This document shows, in pieces, positions 51,093 to 59,552 of a stretch of DNA of 64,000 nucleotides. Location of the stretch: assembly GCA_947493285.1 (NCBI GenBank), contig CANLQH010000002.1, positions 124,001-188,000 of the forward strand, read 5' to 3'. Both the position numbers and the translations under genes were made by a program. The notes under the pieces were generated by a model. That model made no database searches. It saw only the letters and a program-made list of their open reading frames with translations, and was not told the DNA's origin. The DNA comes from an uncultured Tenacibaculum sp. GTDB lineage: Bacteria > Bacteroidota > Bacteroidia > Flavobacteriales > Flavobacteriaceae. Positions within the stretch are counted from its first letter, which is position 1. Each line of letters opens with the position of its first letter.

Positions 51093-52403
51093 ATGTCGAA
51101 AAGAACCCAACGTAATTTTGAAATAGAAAACCCAGAAGAATTTAAGCAAAAGTTATTTGCTTGGTCTAAGCAGTTTGAAACAGCTCTTTGGTTAGATTCT
51201 AACAATTATGATCAAGAATACGCTTCGTTTGATTGTTGTTTAGCTGCTGATGAATTCACGTCAATAAAAACCGATTATCATGGTGCTTTTGATAAACTAA
51301 AAGAGTATCAATCCTATACTAAGGATTATCTTTTTGGTTATATTTCTTACGATGTGAAAAATGATGTTGAGAAGTTAAGTTCCAATAATTTTGATGGACT
51401 TCATTTTCCTGATTTATATTTCTTTCAACCTCAAAAGGTAATTTTTATCAAAGGAAATACAATTGAGTTTCATTATTTACAAATGATTGATGACGAATTA
51501 GAAGAAGATTTTGAAGAAATCCATGGAACCAGCACCAAAGCATTTATTGATAAATCATCTGACGAGGACGATATAAAAATTAAACTTCGAATTCACAAAG
51601 ATGAATATCATCAAAAAGTAACAAAAGTTTTAGAACATATTCATAGAGGTGATATTTACGAAGCTAATTTCTGTCAAGAATTTTATGCTGAAAACACAAC
51701 TATTAATCCGCATGAAATTTATCAACATTTAAATGAAATTTCCGAACCTCCTTTTGCAACTTTTTTCAGACACGATAACTTATATTTATTGTCTGCAACT
51801 CCAGAACGCTATATAAAAAAGGAAGGGACAAAAATTATATCTCAACCTATTAAAGGAACTGCTAAACGCTTCATCGATAAAATTGAAGACGATAAAATTG
51901 CGTTCGACTTAGCTCGTGATGAAAAGGAACGGTCTGAAAATATTATGATTGTAGATCTAGTCCGTAACGATTTATCGAGAACCGCAAAGAAAGGCAGTGT
52001 CCAGGTAGAAGAATTATGTAAGGTATATTCATTTAAGCAAGTCCATCAAATGATTTCTACTATAACTTCTGAAGTTGAATCGACAACACACCCTGTAGAT
52101 ATTATAAAAGACACCTTTCCTATGGGGAGTATGACTGGAGCTCCAAAAATATCAGCAATGAAAATCATTGAAGAATTAGAAGAAACCAAACGCGGTCTCT
52201 ATTCTGGAACCGTTGGTTATTTTACTCCGAATGGAGATTTTGATTTTAATGTGGTTATTAGAAGTATTTTATACAATACTGAAGAAAAATACGTTTCTTA
52301 TTCTGTAGGCGGAGCGATTACTGCTAAATCTACTCCCGAAAAAGAGTATGAGGAATGTCTTTTAAAAGCTAAAGCTATGAAATATGTTCTTTTAAACAAC
52401 TAA
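51093..52403 (+). CDS. pabB: Aminodeoxychorismate synthase component I (PabB/TrpE family)
   Basis: 436 residues, chorismate-binding enzyme. C-terminal catalytic domain has KVLEHIHRGDIYEANFCQEF, SATPERYIKKEGTKIISQPIKGTAKR, RDEKERSENIMIVDLVRNDLSRT and MTGAPKISAMKIIEELE. The sequence context of PIKGTAKR favours PabB, making the folate precursor aminodeoxychorismate, over TrpE. The glutaminase partner is not adjacent. Followed by three small or hydrolase genes with short gaps. Confidence 0.88.
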   Translation: MSKRTQRNFEIENPEEFKQKLFAWSKQFETALWLDSNNYDQEYASFDCCLAADEFTSIKTDYHGAFDKLKEYQSYTKDYLFGYISYDVKNDVEKLSSNNFDGLHFPDLYFFQPQKVIFIKGNTIEFHYLQMIDDELEEDFEEIHGTSTKAFIDKSSDEDDIKIKLRIHKDEYHQKVTKVLEHIHRGDIYEANFCQEFYAENTTINPHEIYQHLNEISEPPFATFFRHDNLYLLSATPERYIKKEGTKIISQPIKGTAKRFIDKIEDDKIAFDLARDEKERSENIMIVDLVRNDLSRTAKKGSVQVEELCKVYSFKQVHQMISTITSEVESTTHPVDIIKDTFPMGSMTGAPKISAMKIIEELEETKRGLYSGTVGYFTPNGDFDFNVVIRSILYNTEEKYVSYSVGGAITAKSTPEKEYEECLLKAKAMKYVLLNN

Positions 52404-52414
52404 TAAAACTTAAT

Positions 52415-52422
52415 TATATTTA
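52415..52422 (+). promoter_or_regulatory. Possible -7 element of lipoprotein gene, leaderless arrangement
   Basis: TATATTTA (7 of 8) ends 4 nt before ATG 52427. Confidence 0.4.
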
Positions 52423-52426
52423 TCCT

Positions 52427-52939
52427 ATGAAAAGCATCTATAAATCCCTAACTTTAATAGTATTCTTAATTGTTGGAATTGCTTGTAAAACCAACAAATA
52501 TTCATTTGTAAATGAATACCCAATAAAACAACTACCTTTAATTGATAGTACTAATTTTAGTAATCATGTTGAAGGAAAGCTTTTAAGTAAAGAAGAGCAA
52601 AAATTATTAAAATTACCTTCAATATTTGAAGATCAATTAAATAATGAAAAAGCCAAAATTGGAATTTCATACCTTCCTAAAATATCTGACAACTTTCAAT
52701 CTGTAGTATTCTATTTTTACCCAAATAATGTAGAAGTAATTTCAATGTTAGTTAACTACGATAAAGATTTTTCTATTATCAATAGTCAAGTTTTAGCTTA
52801 TGATGAAATTACTGACGGCATGTTAAAAACTACTTCGAAGCTTGATAAAAATAGAATTGAGTTAACAGAGTATATTTCTGACAATCCATCTACACTGTAT
52901 TTTAAAATCTCAAATGACGGAAATATTGTCAGAGAATAA
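52427..52939 (+). CDS. Lipoprotein of unknown function
   Basis: 170 residues. N-terminal MKSIYKSLTLIVFLIVGIACK has a hydrophobic core and a lipobox-like GIAC, Cys20 being the lipidation site. The mature part alternates polar and hydrophobic beta-like stretches; no domain recognised. A TATATTTA box directly precedes the start. Confidence 0.75.
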   Translation: MKSIYKSLTLIVFLIVGIACKTNKYSFVNEYPIKQLPLIDSTNFSNHVEGKLLSKEEQKLLKLPSIFEDQLNNEKAKIGISYLPKISDNFQSVVFYFYPNNVEVISMLVNYDKDFSIINSQVLAYDEITDGMLKTTSKLDKNRIELTEYISDNPSTLYFKISNDGNIVRE

Positions 52940-52981
52940 GACTGTATATAGTCCTTTTTACTAAATTCAAACTAGTTTCTT

Positions 52982-52989
52982 TATATTTA
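52982..52989 (+). promoter_or_regulatory. Possible -7 element of small gene, leaderless arrangement
   Basis: TATATTTA (7 of 8) ends 4 nt before ATG 52994, the same octamer and spacing as at 52415 and 29221. Confidence 0.4.
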
Positions 52990-52993
52990 CTAT

Positions 52994-53230
52994 ATGATGA
53001 TTATAGAACAAGAAGAAAAATTTAACCATGTACTTTCTAAAATAGAAGGAACACCTAATGAGCAGATTTTTTTCAATACCTTTCTAGAGGAATATCCAGA
53101 CGATTGGAAACAACTTAAAATTACGTTTTCAAAATTTAATAGAAGTAAACAATTTGGTAAAACCATCCCATTACCAAAACCAGAAGTTTCTTTGAGAAAA
53201 GAAATTAGAATCTGGTTAAAAAAGCAATAA
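52994..53230 (+). CDS. Small hypothetical protein
   Basis: 78 residues, soluble and helical in composition, with a central EYPDDWKQLKITFSKFNRSKQFGKTIPLPKPEVSLRKEIRIW segment family-like but not recognised. No signal or membrane segment. Three nucleotides separate it from the following hydrolase gene, so co-transcription is likely. Confidence 0.65.
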   Translation: MMIIEQEEKFNHVLSKIEGTPNEQIFFNTFLEEYPDDWKQLKITFSKFNRSKQFGKTIPLPKPEVSLRKEIRIWLKKQ

Positions 53231-53233
53231 ACT

Positions 53234-54061
53234 ATGACACATCACGAGTTTAATTTCAATTATCATAAGACTGATTTCTACGGTCAATATTGGCAACCTG
53301 AAAAAGTTGAAGCGGTTGTAGTTATTGTTCACGGAATGGGAGAACATTCGGGGCGCTACGAACATGTTGCAAAAAAACTAACTGATAATAATTTTGGCGT
53401 AATTGCTTTTGATCATTTCGGACATGGTAAAACTACTGGAAAACGAGGGCATAATCCGAGTTACGATGCTGTTTTAAATAGTGTTTCTAAACTAATTGAT
53501 AAAGCAAAAGATGTTTTTGGTGATAAACCAATGTTCTTATACGGTCATTCGATGGGAGGAAATACCGTAATTAACTATGTTTTAAGAAAGGATAATTCTT
53601 TAAACGGTGTAATTGCTACAAGTCCGATGTTAAAATTAGCTTTCCAACCTCCAGCATGGAAACTTACCGCAGGGAAATTAATGCAAAAAATTGTACCTTC
53701 AATTACTTTACCAAGTGAGCTAGATGCTACTCATATTTCTCGTATTAAAGAAGAAGTAGATAATTACATCAATGATACGTTAGTACACGACAAAATAAGT
53801 CCAAATTTCTCATTATCTTTCTTTGATGCCGCAGATTGGGCGATAGAAAATGCTTCAGATCTTAAAATTCCAATGTATTTATTACATGGAACTGACGATA
53901 AAATAATTGATTATAAAGGAACAGAAACATTCGCTAACAACTCTAACAAAGCAACTTTAAAGCTTTATGAAGGAGGCTATCATGAATTACACAATGATTT
54001 ATGCAAAGAGGAAATGCTAAACGACATAGTGAATTGGTTGAAACAAAGAACTTTTAACTAA
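53234..54061 (+). CDS. Alpha/beta hydrolase, monoacylglycerol lipase-like (Hydrolase_4)
   Basis: 275 residues. VIVHGMGEHSGRYEHVAKKL is the family opener, nucleophile Ser in GHSMGGN, acid Asp in LLHGTDDKIIDY, His in GGYHELHND: complete triad. Acts on monoglycerides or lysophospholipids in characterised relatives; the true substrate here is unknown. No signal peptide. Linked to the small gene before it. Confidence 0.9.
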   Translation: MTHHEFNFNYHKTDFYGQYWQPEKVEAVVVIVHGMGEHSGRYEHVAKKLTDNNFGVIAFDHFGHGKTTGKRGHNPSYDAVLNSVSKLIDKAKDVFGDKPMFLYGHSMGGNTVINYVLRKDNSLNGVIATSPMLKLAFQPPAWKLTAGKLMQKIVPSITLPSELDATHISRIKEEVDNYINDTLVHDKISPNFSLSFFDAADWAIENASDLKIPMYLLHGTDDKIIDYKGTETFANNSNKATLKLYEGGYHELHNDLCKEEMLNDIVNWLKQRTFN

Positions 54062-54109
54062 ACCTATAGTTCATTTTACTATATTGCATAAAATTTATAA
54101 AAGATAACT

Positions 54110-55471
54110 ATGAAGAAAATTATTTTTGTATTAATAGTTTTAACTATTATTTCATGTAACAAAGAAGAAAAAAATTACGTTTTATTTTCAGGTAAAATTG
54201 AAAACCCAAACAGCAATTTATTATCAATCATTAATAGCTCAAATAAAAAAGTAAGAGAAATAACTGTATCAGATACAGGTGTGTTTTCTGATACAATTTT
54301 TGATGCTAACGGTTATTTCAGGTTTTCAGACAGTAAAGAAAGTTCTTCAATCTATTTAAAAGATGGTTACGACATCACTTTAAATATGAATGCTAAGGAA
54401 TTTGACGAAACTATAACTTATACAGGTAAGGGAAGTAATGAGAATAATTTTTTAGCTCAAAAATACTTAACCATAGAAAAGTATGGTAGCCCAACAAAAT
54501 TATTTTTATTAGAAGAAGCTGATTACTTAAACAAAATTAACGATCAAAAAACAGAGTTATTAAACTCTTTAAGTAGTGATTTAGATAATGATTTTGTCGA
54601 GTCTGAAAAAACAAATTTAAAATATGATCATATTTTAAAAGCTAAGCAATATGAAAGAGCTCATGCATACTTTACTAAAAACAAAGACTTTAAAGTTTCT
54701 AAAAACTTTCCTGACTTAGCTAAATATTTAAAATATGACAATGAAAAAGATTATAAAACATCCTCTGCATACAAAAACTTAGTAGGTAGAAATTTTTATA
54801 AAACTGTAAGAGAAAAATCAGAAAAAGATAGTATTCCGTTTCAAGAAGCTGCTATTGCATTCATTGAAAATGTAAAAAGCCCTGAAATTAAAAACGGATT
54901 ATTAACTAGTGTAGCTCGTGATGTTTCTTCTGGAAACCCAAAATCTGGAGATTTATATGAATCAATAATGAGACTTTCAACTGACGAAGATTTCAAAACC
55001 AAATTAACTGAGAAATATAATTTAATTAAAAAATTAGCTAAAGGTAGTGAGTCTCCAACTTTTGAAAATTATGAAAATTATGCTGGTGGTACTACTTCTT
55101 TAAATGATCTTAAGGGTAAATATGTTTATGTAGATGTTTGGGCAACTTGGTGTGGACCATGTAAAAGAGAAATTCCATCTTTAAAAAAGATTGAAAAACA
55201 ATACCATGATAAAAACATTGAGTTTGTAAGTATTTCTATTGATGTTAAAAAAGATCATAATCTTTGGACGGAAATGGTAAAAGAAAAAGAACTTACAGGA
55301 GTTCAATTATTTTCTGACAACGATTGGAATTCTAAATTTGTGAAAGGATATGGTATTAATAGTATACCTCGTTTTATCTTAATTGATCCTGATGGGAAGA
55401 TTATTAATGCAAATGCTCCAAGACCATCTAGCGAAGATTTAACTAAATTATTTAATGATTTAAATATTTAA
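54110..55471 (+). CDS. TlpA-like thioredoxin lipoprotein with DUF4369-type N-terminus (long form)
   Basis: 453 residues. Signal and lipobox MKKIIFVLIVLTIISC with Cys16 lipidated. An N-terminal DUF4369-like beta domain (about 25-120, ending EFDETITYTGKGS) precedes a helical spacer, then a thioredoxin fold (about 305-453) with active site WCGPCK and cis-proline in INSIPRFILID. Probably an envelope thiol-disulfide reductase. A shorter paralogue lies 5.7 kb downstream and DsbD, a plausible electron donor, between them. Confidence 0.92.
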   Translation: MKKIIFVLIVLTIISCNKEEKNYVLFSGKIENPNSNLLSIINSSNKKVREITVSDTGVFSDTIFDANGYFRFSDSKESSSIYLKDGYDITLNMNAKEFDETITYTGKGSNENNFLAQKYLTIEKYGSPTKLFLLEEADYLNKINDQKTELLNSLSSDLDNDFVESEKTNLKYDHILKAKQYERAHAYFTKNKDFKVSKNFPDLAKYLKYDNEKDYKTSSAYKNLVGRNFYKTVREKSEKDSIPFQEAAIAFIENVKSPEIKNGLLTSVARDVSSGNPKSGDLYESIMRLSTDEDFKTKLTEKYNLIKKLAKGSESPTFENYENYAGGTTSLNDLKGKYVYVDVWATWCGPCKREIPSLKKIEKQYHDKNIEFVSISIDVKKDHNLWTEMVKEKELTGVQLFSDNDWNSKFVKGYGINSIPRFILIDPDGKIINANAPRPSSEDLTKLFNDLNI

Positions 55472-55492
55472 AATAACAAAAACCAAATAATA

Positions 55493-55527
55493 AAAAACCC
55501 TTTTAAATTAATTTAAAAGGGTTTTGA
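55493..55527 (+). terminator. Terminator between TlpA-like gene and tilS
   Basis: AAAACCCTTTTAAAT, TA, ATTTAAAAGGGTTTT: 15-bp perfect stem. It ends 10 nt before tilS. Confidence 0.88.
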
Positions 55528-55536
55528 ATTACCAAG

Positions 55537-56853
55537 ATGTATTTAACAGAATTTGCAAAACATATTGACTCTAATTTCTCTTTTCTAAAAGAAAGAAAAC
55601 TTTTAATAGCAATTTCAGGAGGAATAGATAGTGTTGTTTTAACTCATTTATTACATCAATTAAAATACAATATTTCTTTAGCGCATTGTAATTTTCAGCT
55701 AAGAGGAAAAGAGAGCTATTTAGACGAGGTGTTTATTAAAAACTTAAGTAAAGATCTTTCTATTAAAGCATATACTACTCAATTTAAAACAGAACAATTT
55801 GCCATAGAGCATAAATTATCAACGCAGCTAGCTGCAAGAAAACTACGATACGATTGGTTTTATGAGTTAGCTCAAGAATATGACTTCGATTATATTTTAA
55901 CAGCTCATCATGCTGATGACAACTTAGAAACTTTTTTAATCAATTTAACAAGAGGTACCGGTTTAGAAGGTTTAACAGGTATCCCTGTTGTAAACGATAA
56001 AATTGTACGACCACTGTTAGCTTTTTCTCAAGAAGAAATTAAGAATTACGCTACAAAAAATAATATCCAATGGCGAGAAGATGCTAGCAATGCAGAAACT
56101 AAATATTTAAGAAATAAAATTAGACACGAAATAATCCCTTCTTTAAAAGAACTAAACCCTAGTTTATTAGAATCTTTTACAAAAACATCCGTTTTTCTTA
56201 AACAATCTCAACAAATTGTAAATGACAAAATAAAAGAAGTTTATGAAGAAATTATTTCAAAAGATGGTGAAATTTTAAAAATAAACATTTCTAAATTAGT
56301 GCAATTATCAAATCCAAAAGCATATTTATATCAGTTATTAAAAGACTATAAATTTACAGAATGGAATGATGTTTATCACCTAATTTACGCTCAATCAGGT
56401 AAGAAAGTATCAACAAATTTGCATACTTTGTTGAAAGACAGAGATTTTTTATTACTTTTACGCACTGATAAAAAAAGCCCTTCTAATCAAGAGCTAATTA
56501 TCATTAATAAAGAAAACACCAGGATAACAAACCCAATCAACTTGTTATTCGAAAACGTTCACCAACAAAAAAAGATCAATACAAATAGCATTTATGTTGA
56601 TAAAAATTTGTTAAATTACCCACTCTCTCTAAGAAAATGGAAAGAAGGAGATTACTTTTATCCGTCAGGAATGATCGGAAAAAAGAAGATTAGCAAATAT
56701 TTTAAAGACGAAAAACTATCTGTTTTTGATAAAGAAAATATTTGGTTGCTTTGTTCAAATGATGATGAAATCATTTGGGTTGTAGGAAAAAGACAAGACA
56801 AACGTTTTTTACCCACAAGTAAAACAACCGAATTATTAAAAATGAGCATTTAA
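55537..56853 (+). CDS. tilS: tRNA(Ile)-lysidine synthase
   Basis: Modifies C34 of the AUA-reading isoleucine tRNA to lysidine, essential for decoding. 438 residues with PP-loop ISGGIDSVVL (Ser27-Ser32), AHHADDNLETFLINLTRGTGLEGLTGI and the conserved KYLRNKIRHEIIP block, then the C-terminal tRNA-binding domain (about 370-430, KWKEGDYFYPSGMIGKKKISKYF). The gene starts 10 nt after a terminator hairpin, so its promoter must be inside or upstream of it. Confidence 0.97.
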   Translation: MYLTEFAKHIDSNFSFLKERKLLIAISGGIDSVVLTHLLHQLKYNISLAHCNFQLRGKESYLDEVFIKNLSKDLSIKAYTTQFKTEQFAIEHKLSTQLAARKLRYDWFYELAQEYDFDYILTAHHADDNLETFLINLTRGTGLEGLTGIPVVNDKIVRPLLAFSQEEIKNYATKNNIQWREDASNAETKYLRNKIRHEIIPSLKELNPSLLESFTKTSVFLKQSQQIVNDKIKEVYEEIISKDGEILKINISKLVQLSNPKAYLYQLLKDYKFTEWNDVYHLIYAQSGKKVSTNLHTLLKDRDFLLLLRTDKKSPSNQELIIINKENTRITNPINLLFENVHQQKKINTNSIYVDKNLLNYPLSLRKWKEGDYFYPSGMIGKKKISKYFKDEKLSVFDKENIWLLCSNDDEIIWVVGKRQDKRFLPTSKTTELLKMSI

Positions 56854-56879
56854 AAACAACCCCTTATAAACTAACTCGA

Positions 56880-58847
56880 ATGAAAAAATTCTTTACTCTA
56901 TTTTTATTATTCATAGGTTTAGCTGTTTATTCTCAATCGGATGACAACCCTATAGTAGTAACCCCTACTGTCGAAAAAATCTCAGATACTGAGTACGATT
57001 TAATTTTTGATTTAGAAATCGCTGATGACTGGCACTTATACTCACAATATAACCCAGAAGACGCATCATTACCTATGACAATTTCTCCAGCAGAAGGTCA
57101 AACAGGATTTACTGTTGTTGGGAAAGCAAAAGAAAGTGAAACCGAAACTGAATTCAGTGAAATTTGGGGAAAAGATGAAATTTTCTTCGTTGAAGAAGGT
57201 AAATTAATACAACGTATTTCCGTTTCAGATCCAAGTTTAACTCAGGTAACGCTTAATTTAGACGCACAAGTTTGTAAAGAATATTGTTTACCTTTTGATG
57301 AGGATTTTACATTTTCTTTAACTGGAGGTGCTGTTGAACAAACAGTTGCTGAGGTAGATGATAAAAGTAAATCTTTATCTCAAACATTAAACCTTAACTT
57401 AAAAAATACAGTTTTACTGAAAAGTACTGCTGAAAAAAGTGTTGAAGAAAAAGAAGGAGATTCTTTATTAAACATTTTCTTATTAGGTTTTGTTGGTGGT
57501 TTATTAGCATTTTTAACTCCATGTGTATTCCCAATGGTTCCTTTAACTGTGTCATTCTTTACAAAAAGGACTGAAAAAAAAGGAAAAGGTATTGGAAGTG
57601 CATTATTATATGGATTCTTTATCGTATTAATTTACGGGCTTTTAAGTTTACCGTTCCATTATTTAGACACATTAGATCCAGAGATTTTAAATACAATTTC
57701 AACTAACGTATGGTTAAATGTATTTTTCTTTGCTGTATTAATATTCTTCGCAGGATCATTCTTTGGTTTCTACGAATTAACACTACCAAGTTCTTGGAGT
57801 AATAAAGCAGATAGCGCATCTAACGTTGGAGGTATCATCGGTACATTCTTTATGGCGTTAACATTAGCAATTGTATCATTCTCTTGTACCGGTCCTATCT
57901 TAGGTTCATTATTAGCAGGTTCTTTAGGATCTAGCGGTGGAGCGATGCAACTATCAGCTGGTATGATTGGTTTTGGGGCTGCATTAGCATTACCGTTTGC
58001 TTTATTTGCAATGTTCCCAGGATGGTTGAATTCTTTACCTAAATCTGGTGGATGGTTAAATACAGTTAAAGTTATTTTAGGTTTCTTAGAATTAGCTTTT
58101 GCTTTCAAATTCTTATCAAATGCTGATTTAGTAGGTCACTGGGATTTATTAAAAAGAGAAATCTTTATTGGTATTTGGGTATTAATCGCATTTTTAGCAG
58201 CATTATATTTATTCGGATTTATCGGTAAGAAATATGGAAAAATATCTTTCTTTAGAGTATTATTAGGTCTTTTAGCTTTAGGATTCGCTATATACTTAGC
58301 TCCTGGAGTTATGCAAAAACCAGCTTGGAATCAAAACAAATTATTAAGTGGATTTGCACCACCTCAATTTCATAGTATCTATCAAAAAGACAACAAATGT
58401 CCATTAGGATTAAATTGTTTCAAAGATTTTGATGAAGGTATTGCTTACGCAAAATCAGTTAACAAACCAGTATTATTAGACTTTACTGGATGGGCATGTG
58501 TTAACTGTCGTAAGATGGAAGAAAACATTTGGAGTCAACCAGATATCTATTCTTTAATTAATGATGATTACGTATTAATTTCATTATACGTTGATGATCA
58601 TGAAAGAAAATTACCAGAAGATGAGCAATTCGATTTTATCAAACCTAATGGTAAAGTAAAAAGAATTAGAACTTATGGTGATAAATGGGCTACGTTACAA
58701 GCAGCTAACTTTAAAACTGCTTCTCAACCATTTTATGTGTTAATGAGTCCAAACTTAGAGGTACTTAATACACCTCAACAATATTCAGATCATTCAACTT
58801 ATTACGATTGGTTAAAAACTGGTTTAGACCGTTATAACAACAACTAG
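56880..58847 (+). CDS. dsbD: Thiol:disulfide interchange protein DsbD
   Basis: Carries electrons from cytoplasmic thioredoxin across the inner membrane to envelope thiol proteins. 655 residues: signal peptide ending near YSQ, N-terminal alpha domain with Cys132/Cys136 (CKEYC), a membrane core of about eight helices with Cys215 (TPCVFPMVPLT) and Cys336 (SFSCTGPILG), and a thioredoxin-like gamma domain with CVNC (Cys540, Cys543). All three cysteine pairs are present. Likely partners are the TlpA-like lipoproteins encoded on either side. Confidence 0.95.
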   Translation: MKKFFTLFLLFIGLAVYSQSDDNPIVVTPTVEKISDTEYDLIFDLEIADDWHLYSQYNPEDASLPMTISPAEGQTGFTVVGKAKESETETEFSEIWGKDEIFFVEEGKLIQRISVSDPSLTQVTLNLDAQVCKEYCLPFDEDFTFSLTGGAVEQTVAEVDDKSKSLSQTLNLNLKNTVLLKSTAEKSVEEKEGDSLLNIFLLGFVGGLLAFLTPCVFPMVPLTVSFFTKRTEKKGKGIGSALLYGFFIVLIYGLLSLPFHYLDTLDPEILNTISTNVWLNVFFFAVLIFFAGSFFGFYELTLPSSWSNKADSASNVGGIIGTFFMALTLAIVSFSCTGPILGSLLAGSLGSSGGAMQLSAGMIGFGAALALPFALFAMFPGWLNSLPKSGGWLNTVKVILGFLELAFAFKFLSNADLVGHWDLLKREIFIGIWVLIAFLAALYLFGFIGKKYGKISFFRVLLGLLALGFAIYLAPGVMQKPAWNQNKLLSGFAPPQFHSIYQKDNKCPLGLNCFKDFDEGIAYAKSVNKPVLLDFTGWACVNCRKMEENIWSQPDIYSLINDDYVLISLYVDDHERKLPEDEQFDFIKPNGKVKRIRTYGDKWATLQAANFKTASQPFYVLMSPNLEVLNTPQQYSDHSTYYDWLKTGLDRYNNN

Positions 58848-58863
58848 TAAGTCATAAATATTT

Positions 58864-58897
58864 TAAAAAAGCCTCTTAATTAAGAGGCTTTTTTTTA
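58864..58897 (+). terminator. Terminator after dsbD
   Basis: AAAAAAGCCTCTTAA pairs with TTAAGAGGCTTTTTT; perfect palindrome plus T-run. Confidence 0.9.
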
Positions 58898-58918
58898 TAT
58901 CTTAACATCAAAAAAAGT

Positions 58919-59500
58919 ATGAGTCCAGAATCAATTATCAGTATTTTTTTAGGAATTGGTTTAGCAGCTTCGGTAGGTTTTAGAGTGTTTTTGCCACTAT
59001 TTGCATTAAGTTTAGCTGGATATTACAATATCATTCCTTTAAATGAAAACTGGAGCTGGGTAGCAAGTTCTTCTGCCATTATTACTTTAGGAATTGCTAC
59101 TGTTTTAGAAATTTTTGCATACTACATTCCTTGGTTCGATAATTTATTAGACACCATCGCAATTCCACTGGCAGCTATTGCAGGTACCACAGTAATGGTT
59201 TCTACTGTTGCTGATTTATCTCCTGTAATTACTTGGGCTTTGGCTATTATTGCTGGAGGCGGAACTGCATCTGCTATAAAAGGAACGACAGCTTCTACTC
59301 GACTTGCTTCCACTGCTTCAACAGCAGGTGTGGCAAATCCAGTAATTTCAACTGTTGAAACAGGAACCGCAATGGTAATGTCTGCCTTTTCCATTTTCAT
59401 TCCTATTGTTGCTATTTTTCTAGTCGTTTTAATTTTCTTTATTATTAGAAAAATTTACAAATCACTTTTCTCATCTGCAAAGAAAAATACCTCTAACTAA
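58919..59500 (+). CDS. DUF4126 membrane protein
   Basis: 193 residues with four to five hydrophobic segments and short loops; IFLGIGLAASVGFRVFLPLFALSLAG opens, and TTASTRLASTASTAGVANPVISTVETG, a Ser/Thr/Ala/Gly-rich motif in the middle, is the family signature. Function unknown. It lies between dsbD and comM with its own upstream terminator. Confidence 0.88.
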   Translation: MSPESIISIFLGIGLAASVGFRVFLPLFALSLAGYYNIIPLNENWSWVASSSAIITLGIATVLEIFAYYIPWFDNLLDTIAIPLAAIAGTTVMVSTVADLSPVITWALAIIAGGGTASAIKGTTASTRLASTASTAGVANPVISTVETGTAMVMSAFSIFIPIVAIFLVVLIFFIIRKIYKSLFSSAKKNTSN

Positions 59501-59552
59501 ACAGCTTTAAACTCATTATATTTTTCTCTATCTTTAACAGAAAGAGAAAGTT

